DNA from: an uncultured Alphaproteobacteria bacterium
Lineage (GTDB): Bacteria > Pseudomonadota > Alphaproteobacteria > Thalassobaculales > Thalassobaculaceae
Direction: 5' to 3'
Assembly: GCA_937776645.1 (NCBI GenBank)
Contig: CALMRI010000043.1
Coordinates: forward strand, 1-64,000
Length of the DNA: 64,000 bases
In this document: positions 8,483-17,484 of the stretch, piece after piece
How positions within the stretch are numbered: the stretch's first letter is position 1
Layout: each line of letters begins with the position of its first letter
The notes under the pieces: model-generated
Seen by the model: only the letters and a program-made list of their open reading frames with translations
Told to the model about the DNA's origin: nothing
Databases searched by the model: none
Position numbers and translations under genes: made by a program

Positions 8483-9299
8483 ATGGGCACTATGCGCAGT
8501 TATCAGATCGCCAAGTTCGGCGGCGCGGTTTCCGAAGCCATCCTCGACATCCCGGAACCACATGGTACCGAGGTGCTGATCAAGGTCACCCATGCCGGTG
8601 TTTGTCACTCGGATCTGCATATCGCCGACGGTTTCTACGATCTAGGTGCATGCGCCAAGCTGACCCTTGGGGGCCGGGGTATCAACCTGCCTCACACCAT
8701 GGGCCATGAAGTGCTGGGAACCGTCATCAAGGCCGGGCCGGATGCCGCCGAGGCGCCGAGGCGCCGGTCGGGGCTTCCCGGCTGGTGCATCCTTGGGTCG
8801 GCTGCATGGAATGTTCCGAATGTCAGCGCGGCCGCGAGAACTTTTGTGTGAAGGCGCAGTCAGTCGGCGTCTTCCGGCCCGGTGACTATGCCGAGTATAT
8901 GCTAGTCCCGCATCCAAAATTCTTGGTCAATGCCGACGGTATCGACCCCGCCGTCGCCACGCCCTATGCCTGCTCCAGCGTTACCGTATACAACGCGCTG
9001 AAGAAGGCGCTGCCGGAGGGCGATGATGAATGGCTGGGGATCATGGGTTGCGGCGGCCTCGGCCTTGGCGCTGTGACCATCGCCAAGGCGTTGGGCGTGA
9101 AAAATATCGTCTCCTGCGACATCAACGATGCAAAGCTCCAGGCGGCGCGGGACAGCGGCGCGGCGGGGACGGTGAACCTGAAGGCAGCCGACGCACATCA
9201 GCAGCTGCGCAGCGTCACCGGCGGCGGGCCGAAGTCGGAGGAACCCTGGATGATCTGCGCAACGGCAAGATCGTCGGTCGCGTAGTGTTGACGAATTGA
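8483..9299 (+). pseudogene. zinc-dependent alcohol dehydrogenase, broken by an 8-bp tandem duplication and an internal deletion
   Basis: The N-terminal frame runs from MGTMRSYQIAKFGG through VTHAGVCHSDLHIADGF and GHEVLGTVIKAG. It is then thrown out of frame where GCCGAGGC is present twice in tandem (about 8744-8763). Removing one copy restores the reading into HPWVGCMECSECQRGRENFC, the structural-zinc region, and on through GIMGCGGLGLGAVTIAKALG. After SVTGGGPKSE the frame again fails. The very next bases encode, in another frame, GTLDDLRNGKIVGRVVLTN, the normal extreme C-terminus of this family. Roughly 80-100 residues of the coenzyme-binding domain are missing. This is a clear pseudogene with two independent lesions. 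Confidence 0.92.
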
Positions 9300-9328
9300 T
9301 CGCGCGCGAGGATCTCTCCCGGCGGCAC

Positions 9329-10930
9329 CTAAACTGGGGCCAACTGTTCCGCCATCCGCCGCAACTCGGCCTTCTGGATCTTGGTGCCGTTCGGGCTCGG
9401 TGTGCTTGGAAAGGCATCTATCGGGATGACCCGGACCGGCACCTTGAAGCCGGCCAAGGATTGCCGGCAATGATCAATCAGCGCCGCCTCGTCGATTACC
9501 GCGCCGGCCTCTAGGATAACAAAAGCCACCGGCCTGTTGCCGCGAGCGGTGGTGATAGCGACGGTCTGGGCGTCGGCGACGGTTTGGTGCGCGCATAGAT
9601 GGGTCTCGATCTCCAGCGGATTGACTAGAAACCCACCCAGTCGCAGCACGTCTCCCATACGCCCAAGATAGGTGAAGGCACCGTCCGCCTGTATCGTCCC
9701 CAGGTCACCGGTCTTGAAATACCCATCCTCGGTCATCGCCTTGGCCGTCGCCTCGGCGTTTCCGTAATAACCGGCGAAAAGGTTCGGGGTCCAAATCTCC
9801 AATTCCCCCTCCCGGTCTTCGCCCAACACCTCGCCGGAATCCGGATCGCGGATCCGAACCTTGGCGTCCCTACAGACCGGCACGCCGCCGCCCACGGTGC
9901 GAATTCCCTCCGGGTCGTCCATCCGGCGTAACGAAAAGAACGAGAAGACCTCACTCATGCCAAACGGGCCGAGTAGCGGAAAGCCGCGCTGGTAGGCGGT
10001 GACATAAAACTCAGCAAGCGCCGAATTAAAGGTGGCATAGGGGCAGAACCGCAACGCTGGATAAGGTTTTTCGGCCCCGCCGGTCAACCTGTCCCCCTCG
10101 GTGAGAAGCCGGCTGAACATATCATCGCCGCCGGCGACATGAGTGACCGTGTGCCGCAACATCAACGCGGCAGTTTCGCTTGCCTCAAACATCACCGGAA
10201 TGACCGTTGGCGCGCCGGCGCGCAACGTCGCCAATAGATAGATAAACCCGAACACCCCGCAGAATGGCAAGGATTGCAGCACCATCGTACCGGGATTCCA
10301 AAGTTGCAACATCCGCGCCACATCGCAGGCATGACGCACCACCTGCTGCTGGTTATGGAGGACGAATTTCGGCAGGCTGGTGGTTCCGGAGGTCATGAAG
10401 ATTACGCAGCCACTATCCGGGCTACCCAGACCACTGTCCATCGGTTCGGCCGCCGCCAATTCAGCGTATTGAGTGACCCGCAAGCCTCCCGTCAGCACCG
10501 GTTCGCCGCCAACCTGAACCGCGCCGGACAGTCCCGCCAACAATGCCGGATCGACTTCGTTTAAGATCTCCATGTGATCAGCCCGCCCGAGGTTCGGCAC
10601 GAAAGCGAGGACCTTGGGCCGCGAGCGCCGCAGGACATCTTCGATCTCGGTCCGGCGATAGCGTGTGTTCATTCCCACCCCAATCGCTCCCAACCGGGCG
10701 CAAGCACCGTAGAGACAGAGATAGGCCCTGAGGTTGGGCAGCCAGAGCCCGACGCGATCGCCCGGCTCGACGCCTAAGTTCCGGAGCCCGGACGCCACCC
10801 GCCAGACTTCCTTATCCAGATCCGCATAGCTCAGATCACCATCAGGGCAGCGGATCAGTGTGTCTCCAGCCGTCTCCGATGCATGGCTTAAAAGTTCGGA
10901 AATTGTCCGCATGCTCTGATCCTGCTCCAT
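9329..10930 (-). CDS. AMP-dependent acyl-CoA synthetase/ligase
   Basis: About 533 residues from ATG at 10930. A TTG at 10945 that overlaps the upstream stop, and an ATG at 10912 with a better AGGA sequence, are alternatives. The AMP-binding signature IFMTSGTTSLPKFVLHNQQ lies near residue 170. The A5-A8 region reads GPFGMSEVFSFFSLRR, then TGDLGTIQADGAFTYLGRMG and DVLRLGGFLVNPLEIETHLC, and the catalytic lysine region is PNGTKIQKAELRRMAE at the C-terminus. It activates a carboxylic acid as acyl-AMP and then acyl-CoA. Sitting directly after a MaoC-type hydratase, it probably feeds a dedicated acyl-CoA route. Benzoate-, cyclohexane- or carnitine-type substrates cannot be told apart here. Confidence 0.87.
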   Translation of the reverse strand: MEQDQSMRTISELLSHASETAGDTLIRCPDGDLSYADLDKEVWRVASGLRNLGVEPGDRVGLWLPNLRAYLCLYGACARLGAIGVGMNTRYRRTEIEDVLRRSRPKVLAFVPNLGRADHMEILNEVDPALLAGLSGAVQVGGEPVLTGGLRVTQYAELAAAEPMDSGLGSPDSGCVIFMTSGTTSLPKFVLHNQQQVVRHACDVARMLQLWNPGTMVLQSLPFCGVFGFIYLLATLRAGAPTVIPVMFEASETAALMLRHTVTHVAGGDDMFSRLLTEGDRLTGGAEKPYPALRFCPYATFNSALAEFYVTAYQRGFPLLGPFGMSEVFSFFSLRRMDDPEGIRTVGGGVPVCRDAKVRIRDPDSGEVLGEDREGELEIWTPNLFAGYYGNAEATAKAMTEDGYFKTGDLGTIQADGAFTYLGRMGDVLRLGGFLVNPLEIETHLCAHQTVADAQTVAITTARGNRPVAFVILEAGAVIDEAALIDHCRQSLAGFKVPVRVIPIDAFPSTPSPNGTKIQKAELRRMAEQLAPV

Positions 10931-10941
10931 AGTCAAACCGA

Positions 10942-11763
10942 TCAATAGGTCAGCGCATCGACACGAAGCTCGGCGGCGAGCTTACCCTCGGCATTGATCG
11001 CGCGCAGCAATTCCGGCCCGCCTGTAATTTGCCCGTCGGTATTCGGGCTGTCGTTTTTCGGGATGCCCCAAAGCGTCACGGTGTCGTCCCAATAAACTGG
11101 TCGGGCGAACCGGGCGGTCACATCGAATGTTCGGGGCGCCCGATCCCGGGCCAGGGCGCCCATCATCCAGATCATCGTTTGAATACCTTGCGAAACCGGC
11201 GCCCGATAGCCATAGCGGCTGGCGAAGTCCGGCTCGAAATGGATGAGATTGCCGACATCCTCGGAGAACGCCATCACATCCTCCGGGCGCACGGTCTTGT
11301 CGTTCAGCAAAGCCAACCCCTGTCGTGGATCTTCATCCTTTCGCCGGGTTCCCCGACTGGCACCCATTTTCGCAGGGTCGGTCTTTAGGCGGAACATCTC
11401 TGCCGTCACCGCGATATCGCCATCGGCCCGGACAAACTCGAATTTTTGGACAATCCGGCGACCGCGCGGATCCGCCTCGTCTGAGGCGATCCAACCACGC
11501 TGGACCAAGGGCTCACCGATCATCGCTGGTTGGTGCAAGCCGAAACGTTGGGCCATATGAACCATGCCATCGAGCACCACGCCTCCGGCGGTCATCGCCT
11601 TGAAGCAATCTTGGCCAAACAATCCAGTCTCGGCGGTATCGCCGTACAACTCCGGGTCCACACCGCAGGCCCGCAGCTTGCGTGCCTGATACTCCGCCGT
11701 ACGCTGGGCGATACGCTCGGGAAAGACGGCCAGGGCTTCCTCGGCGCAGTCACCTTGATCCAT
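10942..11763 (-). CDS. MaoC-like hotdog-fold dehydratase/hydratase
   Basis: 273 residues with two hotdog-like halves. The N-terminal half has FKAMTAGGVVLDGMVHMAQR and a degenerate dehydratase domain. The C-terminal half contains FEPDFASRYGYRAPVSQGIQ, where a 2-enoyl-CoA hydratase typically carries its D-x-x-x-A-x-x-x-G hydratase motif. The protein ends VTLWGIPKNDSP and AELRVDALTY. It likely hydrates or dehydrates an acyl-CoA made by the ligase encoded immediately downstream; stop and potential start are essentially touching, which indicates translational coupling. Upstream is the spermidine-synthase-like gene, 111 bp away on the same strand. The specific substrate is unknown. Confidence 0.78.
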   Translation of the reverse strand: MDQGDCAEEALAVFPERIAQRTAEYQARKLRACGVDPELYGDTAETGLFGQDCFKAMTAGGVVLDGMVHMAQRFGLHQPAMIGEPLVQRGWIASDEADPRGRRIVQKFEFVRADGDIAVTAEMFRLKTDPAKMGASRGTRRKDEDPRQGLALLNDKTVRPEDVMAFSEDVGNLIHFEPDFASRYGYRAPVSQGIQTMIWMMGALARDRAPRTFDVTARFARPVYWDDTVTLWGIPKNDSPNTDGQITGGPELLRAINAEGKLAAELRVDALTY

Positions 11764-11874
11764 GGGCTCATTCCCCCGAACGCGAATGCCGCACTCTAGA
11801 TTCTCTGGTGAATCGGGACACGGGCTGTTTGCAGCCGAGACGATTTAACACAACCCTGGCAAGCGGGATCGCCG

Positions 11875-12807
11875 TTACGCCTCCAACCACGTCCGTTGCC
11901 AAAGCGGCAGGACGAAGGACGCCTGGTGAATATCCGCATCGTAATGCCGGCCTTGATGCGCCCGGAACGAATGACGTAGGGACACGCCATCACGGCCATA
12001 AAGGAAAAACCCAAAATCAGCGCCCGGATAGAACGGTGCATTGGCCCGGTAAATTTCGATATGGGGCAACAAGCCGGTGCGCTGCATGACCGACACCAAG
12101 TTCTCGCCTCCGGCACTCTCTTCCTGAAGGAAATGGCCGCCGCTCACCGAAAGAAACAGGCTGTCTGAATCGAGAATCACGCCGGTTGGCGAGACTAACT
12201 CCACCAATTCAGTGAAAAAACCCTCGGTAAACAGATTGGCCGATGGCCCCACCGGCTCGGTCAGATCGAGAACGATAAGGTCATAGGTCCCGCCAGCTTG
12301 ACGTGCCCGGCTGACGAAGCCCGCAGCGTCCTCGACGGCCAGTGTGACCCTTGGGTCATCGTAGTTTCCCTGGATCCCGAGATAGTGGTTGGAAAGCGCG
12401 ATCACCCGCCTGTCTATCTCGACCATGGTGACCGAGGTCACGAAGTCATGGACAAGCGCCTCGCGCAGAATGCCCCCATCACCGCCGCCAATGATCAACA
12501 CCGAGCTGTCCCGCCGTTCCCGTCCCAATAGCGGCACATGCACGGCCATCTCATGATAGATAAATTCGTCGGCCTGACAGGCCTGTACATAACCATCAAG
12601 CACAAGAATGCGGCCGAAATCATCATGCTCCAAGATCTCGATGGTCTGGTACGGGCTCTCTTCGCGATGCAGCACCCGCGCTTCAAGCGACAGCGCGATG
12701 CCCAGTTCGCCGGCTCTCTCACGCCACCAGAATTTTACCGCGTGCGGCGATAACCCAGTCCCTGAAGCCTCTTCAGCCCCGGCTTCCCCATCAATCCAAA
12801 TTTCCAC
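11875..12807 (-). CDS. spermidine synthase-like aminopropyltransferase/methyltransferase-fold protein
   Basis: 310 residues from a GTG at 12805-12807, giving VEIWIDGEAG. An ATG at 12861 would overlap the upstream SDR by 53 bp. Family hallmarks are clear: SPYQTIEILEHDDFGRILVL, QADEFIYHEMAVHVPLL, the SAM-type glycine loop VLIIGGGDGGILREALVH near residue 105, and VEIDRRVI after it. LDLTEPVGPSANLFTEGFF matches the substrate-gate region. Classical SpeE transfers aminopropyl from decarboxylated SAM to putrescine. The context is an acyl-CoA/molybdoenzyme cluster with no speD in sight, so a polyamine role is uncertain and another nucleophile is possible. Confidence 0.83.
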   Translation of the reverse strand: MEIWIDGEAGAEEASGTGLSPHAVKFWWRERAGELGIALSLEARVLHREESPYQTIEILEHDDFGRILVLDGYVQACQADEFIYHEMAVHVPLLGRERRDSSVLIIGGGDGGILREALVHDFVTSVTMVEIDRRVIALSNHYLGIQGNYDDPRVTLAVEDAAGFVSRARQAGGTYDLIVLDLTEPVGPSANLFTEGFFTELVELVSPTGVILDSDSLFLSVSGGHFLQEESAGGENLVSVMQRTGLLPHIEIYRANAPFYPGADFGFFLYGRDGVSLRHSFRAHQGRHYDADIHQASFVLPLWQRTWLEA

Positions 12808-12808
12808 G

Positions 12809-13594
12809 TCAGTCAATATCGACAGCGGCCCCGGCCGCTCCGTAGCCGGTATAACCGCCATCGATTGGAATCACCGTGCCGTTCACATAACTGGCCAGCG
12901 GAGAGGCCAGGAACATCATGACATTACCAATCTCCTCGGGCGTCGCCAATCGCCCCATCGGGGTGCGGCGCTGTATCGCCTTCTCGTCCACCCGGCCGCT
13001 GGCGATCAGGGTTTTCACCATCGGTGTCGCTACATAGGCGGGCGAGACCGCGTTGACCCGCACCCCATACTGGCCCCATTCGCTGGCCAGCGACTTGGTT
13101 ACTCCCGCCACCCCATGCTTCGAGGCAGTATAGGCGTTGCGGTAAGGCAGGCCGACCAGGCCGGCAATCGAGCTGATATTGACGATCGCCCCCTCTCCCT
13201 GCTCCAGCATATCCGCCGCTACCGCCCGGCAGGTCAGATAAGTACCGGTCAGATTGATGTCGATAATCCGCTGCCAATGCGCCACCGATTGCTCCAGGGT
13301 CGGCGCGAAGGTATCGGAAACGCCGGCGCAGTTGATCAATACATCGATCCGGCCGAGCCCGGCCCTGGCGGTCGCAACGATATTGGCAACCGATTCCTCA
13401 TTCGAAACATCGCCCGGCGCCGCGACATGCCGGTTACCTAGATCTCGCGCCACCTCGCGGGTTTTGCCCTCGTCGATATCGGAAATCGCAACCGCCGCAC
13501 CCTGGGCAGCGAACAATGTTGCGCTGGCCCGGCCGATGCCGCTCGCCCCGCCGGTGATCAGTACGCCCTTACCGGAAAAATCCAAACCACTCAT
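12809..13594 (-). CDS. short-chain dehydrogenase/reductase
   Basis: 261 residues with TGGASGIGRASATLFAAQGA near residue 14, the NAG-type motif as INCAGVSD near 88, catalytic serine in NISSIAGLVG, and the YTASKHGVAG active-site Tyr/Lys near 155. The PIDGGYTGYG ending is the usual SDR C-terminus. It is an NAD(P)H-dependent alcohol/ketone oxidoreductase. The start lies three bases after the stop of the bisC-like gene, and its stop touches the spermidine-synthase-like coding region, so the three are surely co-transcribed. The basic or acidic residue choice after the second strand (AISDIDEG) suggests NAD(H) preference, because an Asp is placed there. Confidence 0.92.
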   Translation of the reverse strand: MSGLDFSGKGVLITGGASGIGRASATLFAAQGAAVAISDIDEGKTREVARDLGNRHVAAPGDVSNEESVANIVATARAGLGRIDVLINCAGVSDTFAPTLEQSVAHWQRIIDINLTGTYLTCRAVAADMLEQGEGAIVNISSIAGLVGLPYRNAYTASKHGVAGVTKSLASEWGQYGVRVNAVSPAYVATPMVKTLIASGRVDEKAIQRRTPMGRLATPEEIGNVMMFLASPLASYVNGTVIPIDGGYTGYGAAGAAVDID

Positions 13595-13597
13595 GTC

Positions 13598-15931
13598 CTA
13601 GGCTCCCTGCTCGATGATCTTTGGTGGTTGGTGCGCGGTGACTTCTGGCAACGGGTCGGTGAATTTCTCGACCTCGACCAGCGCCGTATGCGAGGTCGGC
13701 CCCTGGGCCAGCCGCGAGGTACCGGTATCCCGGGTCAACACATTCGGATTGCCATGCTTGCAGACCGAACCGATCTGACCTGGTTCCTGCGGGTCATACC
13801 AGGCGCCGGTGGAGAGCTGAATGACGCCGGGCATCACCGCATCGCTCAAGATCACCCCGACCAAACAGGCGCCGCGATCGTTGAACACCTTGGCAACATC
13901 GCCAGCACCGATGCCCCGCGCCACGGCATCAGCCCGGTTCATCGTCATCGGCTCCCGCCCCTGGATCTTGCTGCCCCGGCTGACCGAACCGCTATCAAGC
14001 TGACTGTGCAGACGAGTGCTCGGTTGGTTCGAGATCATGTGCAACGGAAAGCGCGCGGCCTCCGGCGCTCCCAACCACTCAAACGGCTCTTGCCAGGACG
14101 GATGGCCCGGACAGTCGTCATAGCCAAAGCCGTCGATCACCTCCGAGAAGATCTCAATCCGCCCGGACGGCGTGGTTAAGGGATTGGCGACCGGGTCGGC
14201 CCGGAACGCCTCCAGCATGACCATCGGGCCATCAGGCTGCAGCACCTCGTGCGGCCCCTCCTGCCAGAACGTGTCGAAATCCGGCAACGCGAACCCGGCG
14301 CCGCCAGCCCTTTGCCGGGCCTGGTCCCAGAGATGACGCAGCCAGTCGTTCTCATCGCGGCCCTCGGTAAAGGTCTCACGGCACCCCAGACGCTCGGCCA
14401 GATCCGCGAAGATGGTATAATCGTCACGGCTTTCTCCCACCGGATCGATCGCCTTGTGCATTGGCGAGATGGTCTGTTCCCAATGCGCCATCATCAAATC
14501 ATTACGCTCCAGCGCCGAGGTCGCCGGGAAAACGATGTCAGCGTGGCGCGCCAGGGCGGTCCACCAGATTTCGTTGACGATGACGCATTCCGGGCGGCGA
14601 AAGGCCTCGACCAGACGGTTGAGGTCCTGGTGGTGGTGAAACGGATTACCGCCGGCCCAATAGACCAGCTTGGCCTCTGGATAGGTCCGGGTAGCGCCGT
14701 CATACTCATAGGTTCCGCCGGGATCGAGCAGCATGTCGGCGATGCGGGCGACCGGAATAAAGTCCTTAATCGGGTTTTCGCCCTGCGGCAAGGCGGGCCA
14801 CTTGAACAGCTTAACCGAATTACCAATGCCGTTTTCAGAGCCATAGCCGATGCCAAAGCCACCGCCGGCCAGGCCGATCTGCCCGACCAACGCGGCCAGC
14901 ACCACGGTCAACCAGATCGGTTGCTCGCCATGGTCGCCGCGCTGCACCCCCCAAGCGGTCAAGATCATGGTCCGGCAATCGGCCATGCGGCGCGCCAAAT
15001 CAACGATCGTTGCCGCGGCGATGCCGGTTATCCCCGCGGCCCAAGCAGCATCCTTCGGCTGACCATCATTGTCACCCATTAGATAGGGTCGGAACTTCTC
15101 CAACCCAACCGTATGGCGGGCGATGAAATCCTTATCGTAAAGATCCTCCGCCACCAAGGTGTGGGCCAGCGCCAGCATCAGGGCGGTATCGGTGTTCGGC
15201 CTGACGGCGATCCATTCCGGCGCGAACATATGCGCCAAATCGTTGCGCAGCGGACTGATATTCACGAACTCGACGCCGGCTTCGTAGCAGCTCTGCAACG
15301 CCTCATGCAGCGTGTGACGGCCGACCCCGCCTGACGTCACCTGGGCATTCTTGTGCGGTAGACCGCCAAACATAACCAACAACTCGCAATCCGAAGCGAT
15401 ATCCGGCCACTGGGTAGCGCCATCCATTACCACTTCGCGCATTTCGGCGACCACATGCTTCAGGGTCACCTCGGCCGCCGCGTGGCTATAGCTGTTCTGG
15501 TGGCGGACATAGCCGCCGGCGGCATTCATGAACCGGTGCACCTGGCTCTGGGCATGATGAAATCGACCGGAAGAGCCCCAACCATAGGAGCCCGCGAAGA
15601 TCGAGCCGTTGCCGAATTCGCTCCGCACCCGTTCGATCTGCCCGGCAGCCAGATCCAGCGCCGTTTCCCAGGACACCGCAACGAATGGCTCAGCCCCACG
15701 CCCGGCCGGATCGGCAGCTATACCGTTCTCCAAAAAGCTTTTGCGAACCATCGGGCGGCGCACTCGCACCTGATCAACCACCGCATCGACGATGCCCGGG
15801 CCGATAATCGCCGGCGACGGGTCACGCTCGTAATCATGAACCGCCTTCAACCGACCGTTCTCGACCTCGGCGTAATAGGTGCCCCAATGGGTGGAGGTGG
15901 GGGTTAGGCGGGGTTCTGCTTCGATGACCAT
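13598..15931 (-). CDS. molybdopterin-dependent oxidoreductase of the DMSO-reductase family (biotin-sulfoxide/TMAO-reductase branch)
   Basis: 777 residues and intact. The segment FAGSYGWGSSGRFHHAQSQV near residue 115 contains the serine position used as molybdenum ligand in the BisC/TorA/DorA branch, followed by MNAAGGYVRHQNSYSHAAAE. There is no N-terminal 4Fe-4S cluster motif and no twin-arginine signal, which points to a cytoplasmic single-subunit enzyme like BisC rather than a periplasmic TorA. The C-terminal molybdopterin dinucleotide-binding domain is seen in HMISNQPSTRLHSQLDSGSV and STGAWYDPQE. It reduces an S- or N-oxide, or does reverse chemistry. It starts a minus-strand cluster and is divergent from the decarboxylase-like pair. 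Confidence 0.9.
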   Translation of the reverse strand: MVIEAEPRLTPTSTHWGTYYAEVENGRLKAVHDYERDPSPAIIGPGIVDAVVDQVRVRRPMVRKSFLENGIAADPAGRGAEPFVAVSWETALDLAAGQIERVRSEFGNGSIFAGSYGWGSSGRFHHAQSQVHRFMNAAGGYVRHQNSYSHAAAEVTLKHVVAEMREVVMDGATQWPDIASDCELLVMFGGLPHKNAQVTSGGVGRHTLHEALQSCYEAGVEFVNISPLRNDLAHMFAPEWIAVRPNTDTALMLALAHTLVAEDLYDKDFIARHTVGLEKFRPYLMGDNDGQPKDAAWAAGITGIAAATIVDLARRMADCRTMILTAWGVQRGDHGEQPIWLTVVLAALVGQIGLAGGGFGIGYGSENGIGNSVKLFKWPALPQGENPIKDFIPVARIADMLLDPGGTYEYDGATRTYPEAKLVYWAGGNPFHHHQDLNRLVEAFRRPECVIVNEIWWTALARHADIVFPATSALERNDLMMAHWEQTISPMHKAIDPVGESRDDYTIFADLAERLGCRETFTEGRDENDWLRHLWDQARQRAGGAGFALPDFDTFWQEGPHEVLQPDGPMVMLEAFRADPVANPLTTPSGRIEIFSEVIDGFGYDDCPGHPSWQEPFEWLGAPEAARFPLHMISNQPSTRLHSQLDSGSVSRGSKIQGREPMTMNRADAVARGIGAGDVAKVFNDRGACLVGVILSDAVMPGVIQLSTGAWYDPQEPGQIGSVCKHGNPNVLTRDTGTSRLAQGPTSHTALVEVEKFTDPLPEVTAHQPPKIIEQGA

Positions 15932-16151
15932 GGGATGGCTCCGGCGCTGCTACAGCAACAGGTCGAGAGTTTTACAACGCCTTGCGGGGCGCGTCACCTG
16001 TCGAGCGCGCTGCTTTGGCTCCCGGCTCCTCTATCGGCGCTTCTCCTCCGACATTTCCACATTCCCGATGCTTCGCGCCCTACCCTCGCCCGATCCGCCG
16101 TGCTACGAGCCTTGTGCTGAATTTCATTGCCAAGCCACACGGGAGCATTGC

Positions 16152-16697
16152 ATGGCCGATCCATGGACCGTCGAGGCGCATCGCCTCTTCAAAAAGCACG
16201 GAATCAAGACCGTCGGCTATGTGCCCGACGCCGGGCTGACCGACTTGATCAATGCCTGTGACGCCGATAACGACATCAAGGCCGTCGTCATGACCACCGA
16301 GGAGGAAGGCATTGGCCTGTCGTCCGGAGCTTGGCTTGGCGGCGAAAAGGCGGCGATACTGATGCAGAGTAGCGGCGTCGGCAATACCGTCAATGCGATC
16401 GCCTCGATCGTCTCGTCCTGTCAGTTTCCGCTATTCATGATCGTCACCATGCGCGGCCAATACGGCGAGTCCAATCCCTGGCAGATCCCGATGGGGCAGG
16501 CCACCGCCCCAGTGCTGCGCAGCGTTGGGGTTAGGGTCTACGAGGTCGATACGGAAGAAGACGCCGTCGGCGCGATCGAGAACGGGCTAAAGATGGCCTT
16601 CGTCTCTAATGCCGCCGTCGCAGTGCTGATCGGCCAGAAGCTGATCGGCGCCAAATCCTTTATCGCTGATGTCGCCGAGGAGGTGACCCATGTCTGA
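16152..16697 (+). CDS. sulfopyruvate decarboxylase-like alpha subunit (TPP enzyme, PYR domain)
   Basis: 181 residues from ATG at 16152 (MADPWTVEAHRLFKKHGIKT). It comprises a single pyrimidine-binding domain of a thiamine-diphosphate enzyme: VVMTTEEEGIGLSSGAWLGG carries the activating glutamate near residue 50, followed by MQSSGVGNTVNAIASIV and MIVTMRGQYGESNPWQIPMG. The split into separate PYR and PP subunits and the short length match archaeal ComD/bacterial sulfopyruvate decarboxylase and phosphonopyruvate decarboxylase relatives. It overlaps the beta-subunit gene by 8 bp. The 220 bp to the divergent bisC-like gene presumably contain both promoters. Confidence 0.85.
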   Translation: MADPWTVEAHRLFKKHGIKTVGYVPDAGLTDLINACDADNDIKAVVMTTEEEGIGLSSGAWLGGEKAAILMQSSGVGNTVNAIASIVSSCQFPLFMIVTMRGQYGESNPWQIPMGQATAPVLRSVGVRVYEVDTEEDAVGAIENGLKMAFVSNAAVAVLIGQKLIGAKSFIADVAEEVTHV

Positions 16698-17289
16698 GCT
16701 AAAACTCGAGCGCGCCGATGTGATGGCCAAATTGATGACGGTGCGCGGCGATGCGTTAATCATCGCCGGCCTTGGCTCTCCGGTCTGGGACGTCGCCTCG
16801 TCCGACCATAAGCCAGAGAACTTTTACCTCTGGGGGGGTATGGGCTGCGCCATCAGCATGGGGCTGGGCTGCGCCCTGGCGCAACCCGACCGCAAGGTTT
16901 GGGTCATCACCGGTGACGGCGAGGCGCTGATGGGGGTTGGCTCCTTCGCCACCGTCGCCAGCCAGCGACCGGCTAATCTAGCGGTCGTCGTGCTCGATAA
17001 CGAGCATTACGGCGAGACCGGCATGCAGCGTACCAGCACATCACATGGCGCCGATCTGGCGGTAATGGCGGGCGGCGCCGGCATTCCAACGACCCTTGCC
17101 ATCACCGACATGGCCGGCGTCGATGGGCTGACCGCGGCCTTGACATCCGGGCCGCTGCCACTGGTCGCAGTGGTCAAGATCGCCGCGTCGAAGCCTAATC
17201 TGGTGCTGCCGGCACGAGACGGCGTTTACCTAAAGAACCGGTTTCGCCAAGCGGTCCTGGGCGCCACCGACGCGATGCATGCGAGCTAA
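16690..17289 (+). CDS. sulfopyruvate decarboxylase-like beta subunit (TPP enzyme, PP domain)
   Basis: 199 residues. The diphosphate-binding motif GDGEALMGVGSFATVASQRP near residue 75, followed by LAVVVLDNEHYGETGMQ, is the canonical GDG-to-NN type Mg-TPP loop (here ending DN). YLWGGMGCAISMGLGCALAQ precedes it. Together with the alpha subunit it would decarboxylate a 3-carbon 2-oxoacid with a sulfonate, phosphonate or other acidic group to the aldehyde. The family is well known from coenzyme M synthesis and sulfolactate breakdown, but no sulfoacetaldehyde acetyltransferase (xsc) or coenzyme-M genes are in view. Next downstream on the same strand is an MFS transporter gene. Confidence 0.87.
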   Translation: MSELKLERADVMAKLMTVRGDALIIAGLGSPVWDVASSDHKPENFYLWGGMGCAISMGLGCALAQPDRKVWVITGDGEALMGVGSFATVASQRPANLAVVVLDNEHYGETGMQRTSTSHGADLAVMAGGAGIPTTLAITDMAGVDGLTAALTSGPLPLVAVVKIAASKPNLVLPARDGVYLKNRFRQAVLGATDAMHAS

Positions 17290-17484
17290 GACGCGCCCCA
17301 GGTCGATTAAGGGTCCAGCCTCTAGCCGGCCCGGAGCGCCTCTTCAGGTTGAATAACCCGCCCGCTTGCGAATAGAACGATCTATCCATCCAGGATAGGG
17401 ATCGCCCAGCTTGGGATGGACGATACCGTCCATCCGTCACCGACACAGAGAGTTCCTGGTGAACCGCTCCCATCCGAACCAGCC

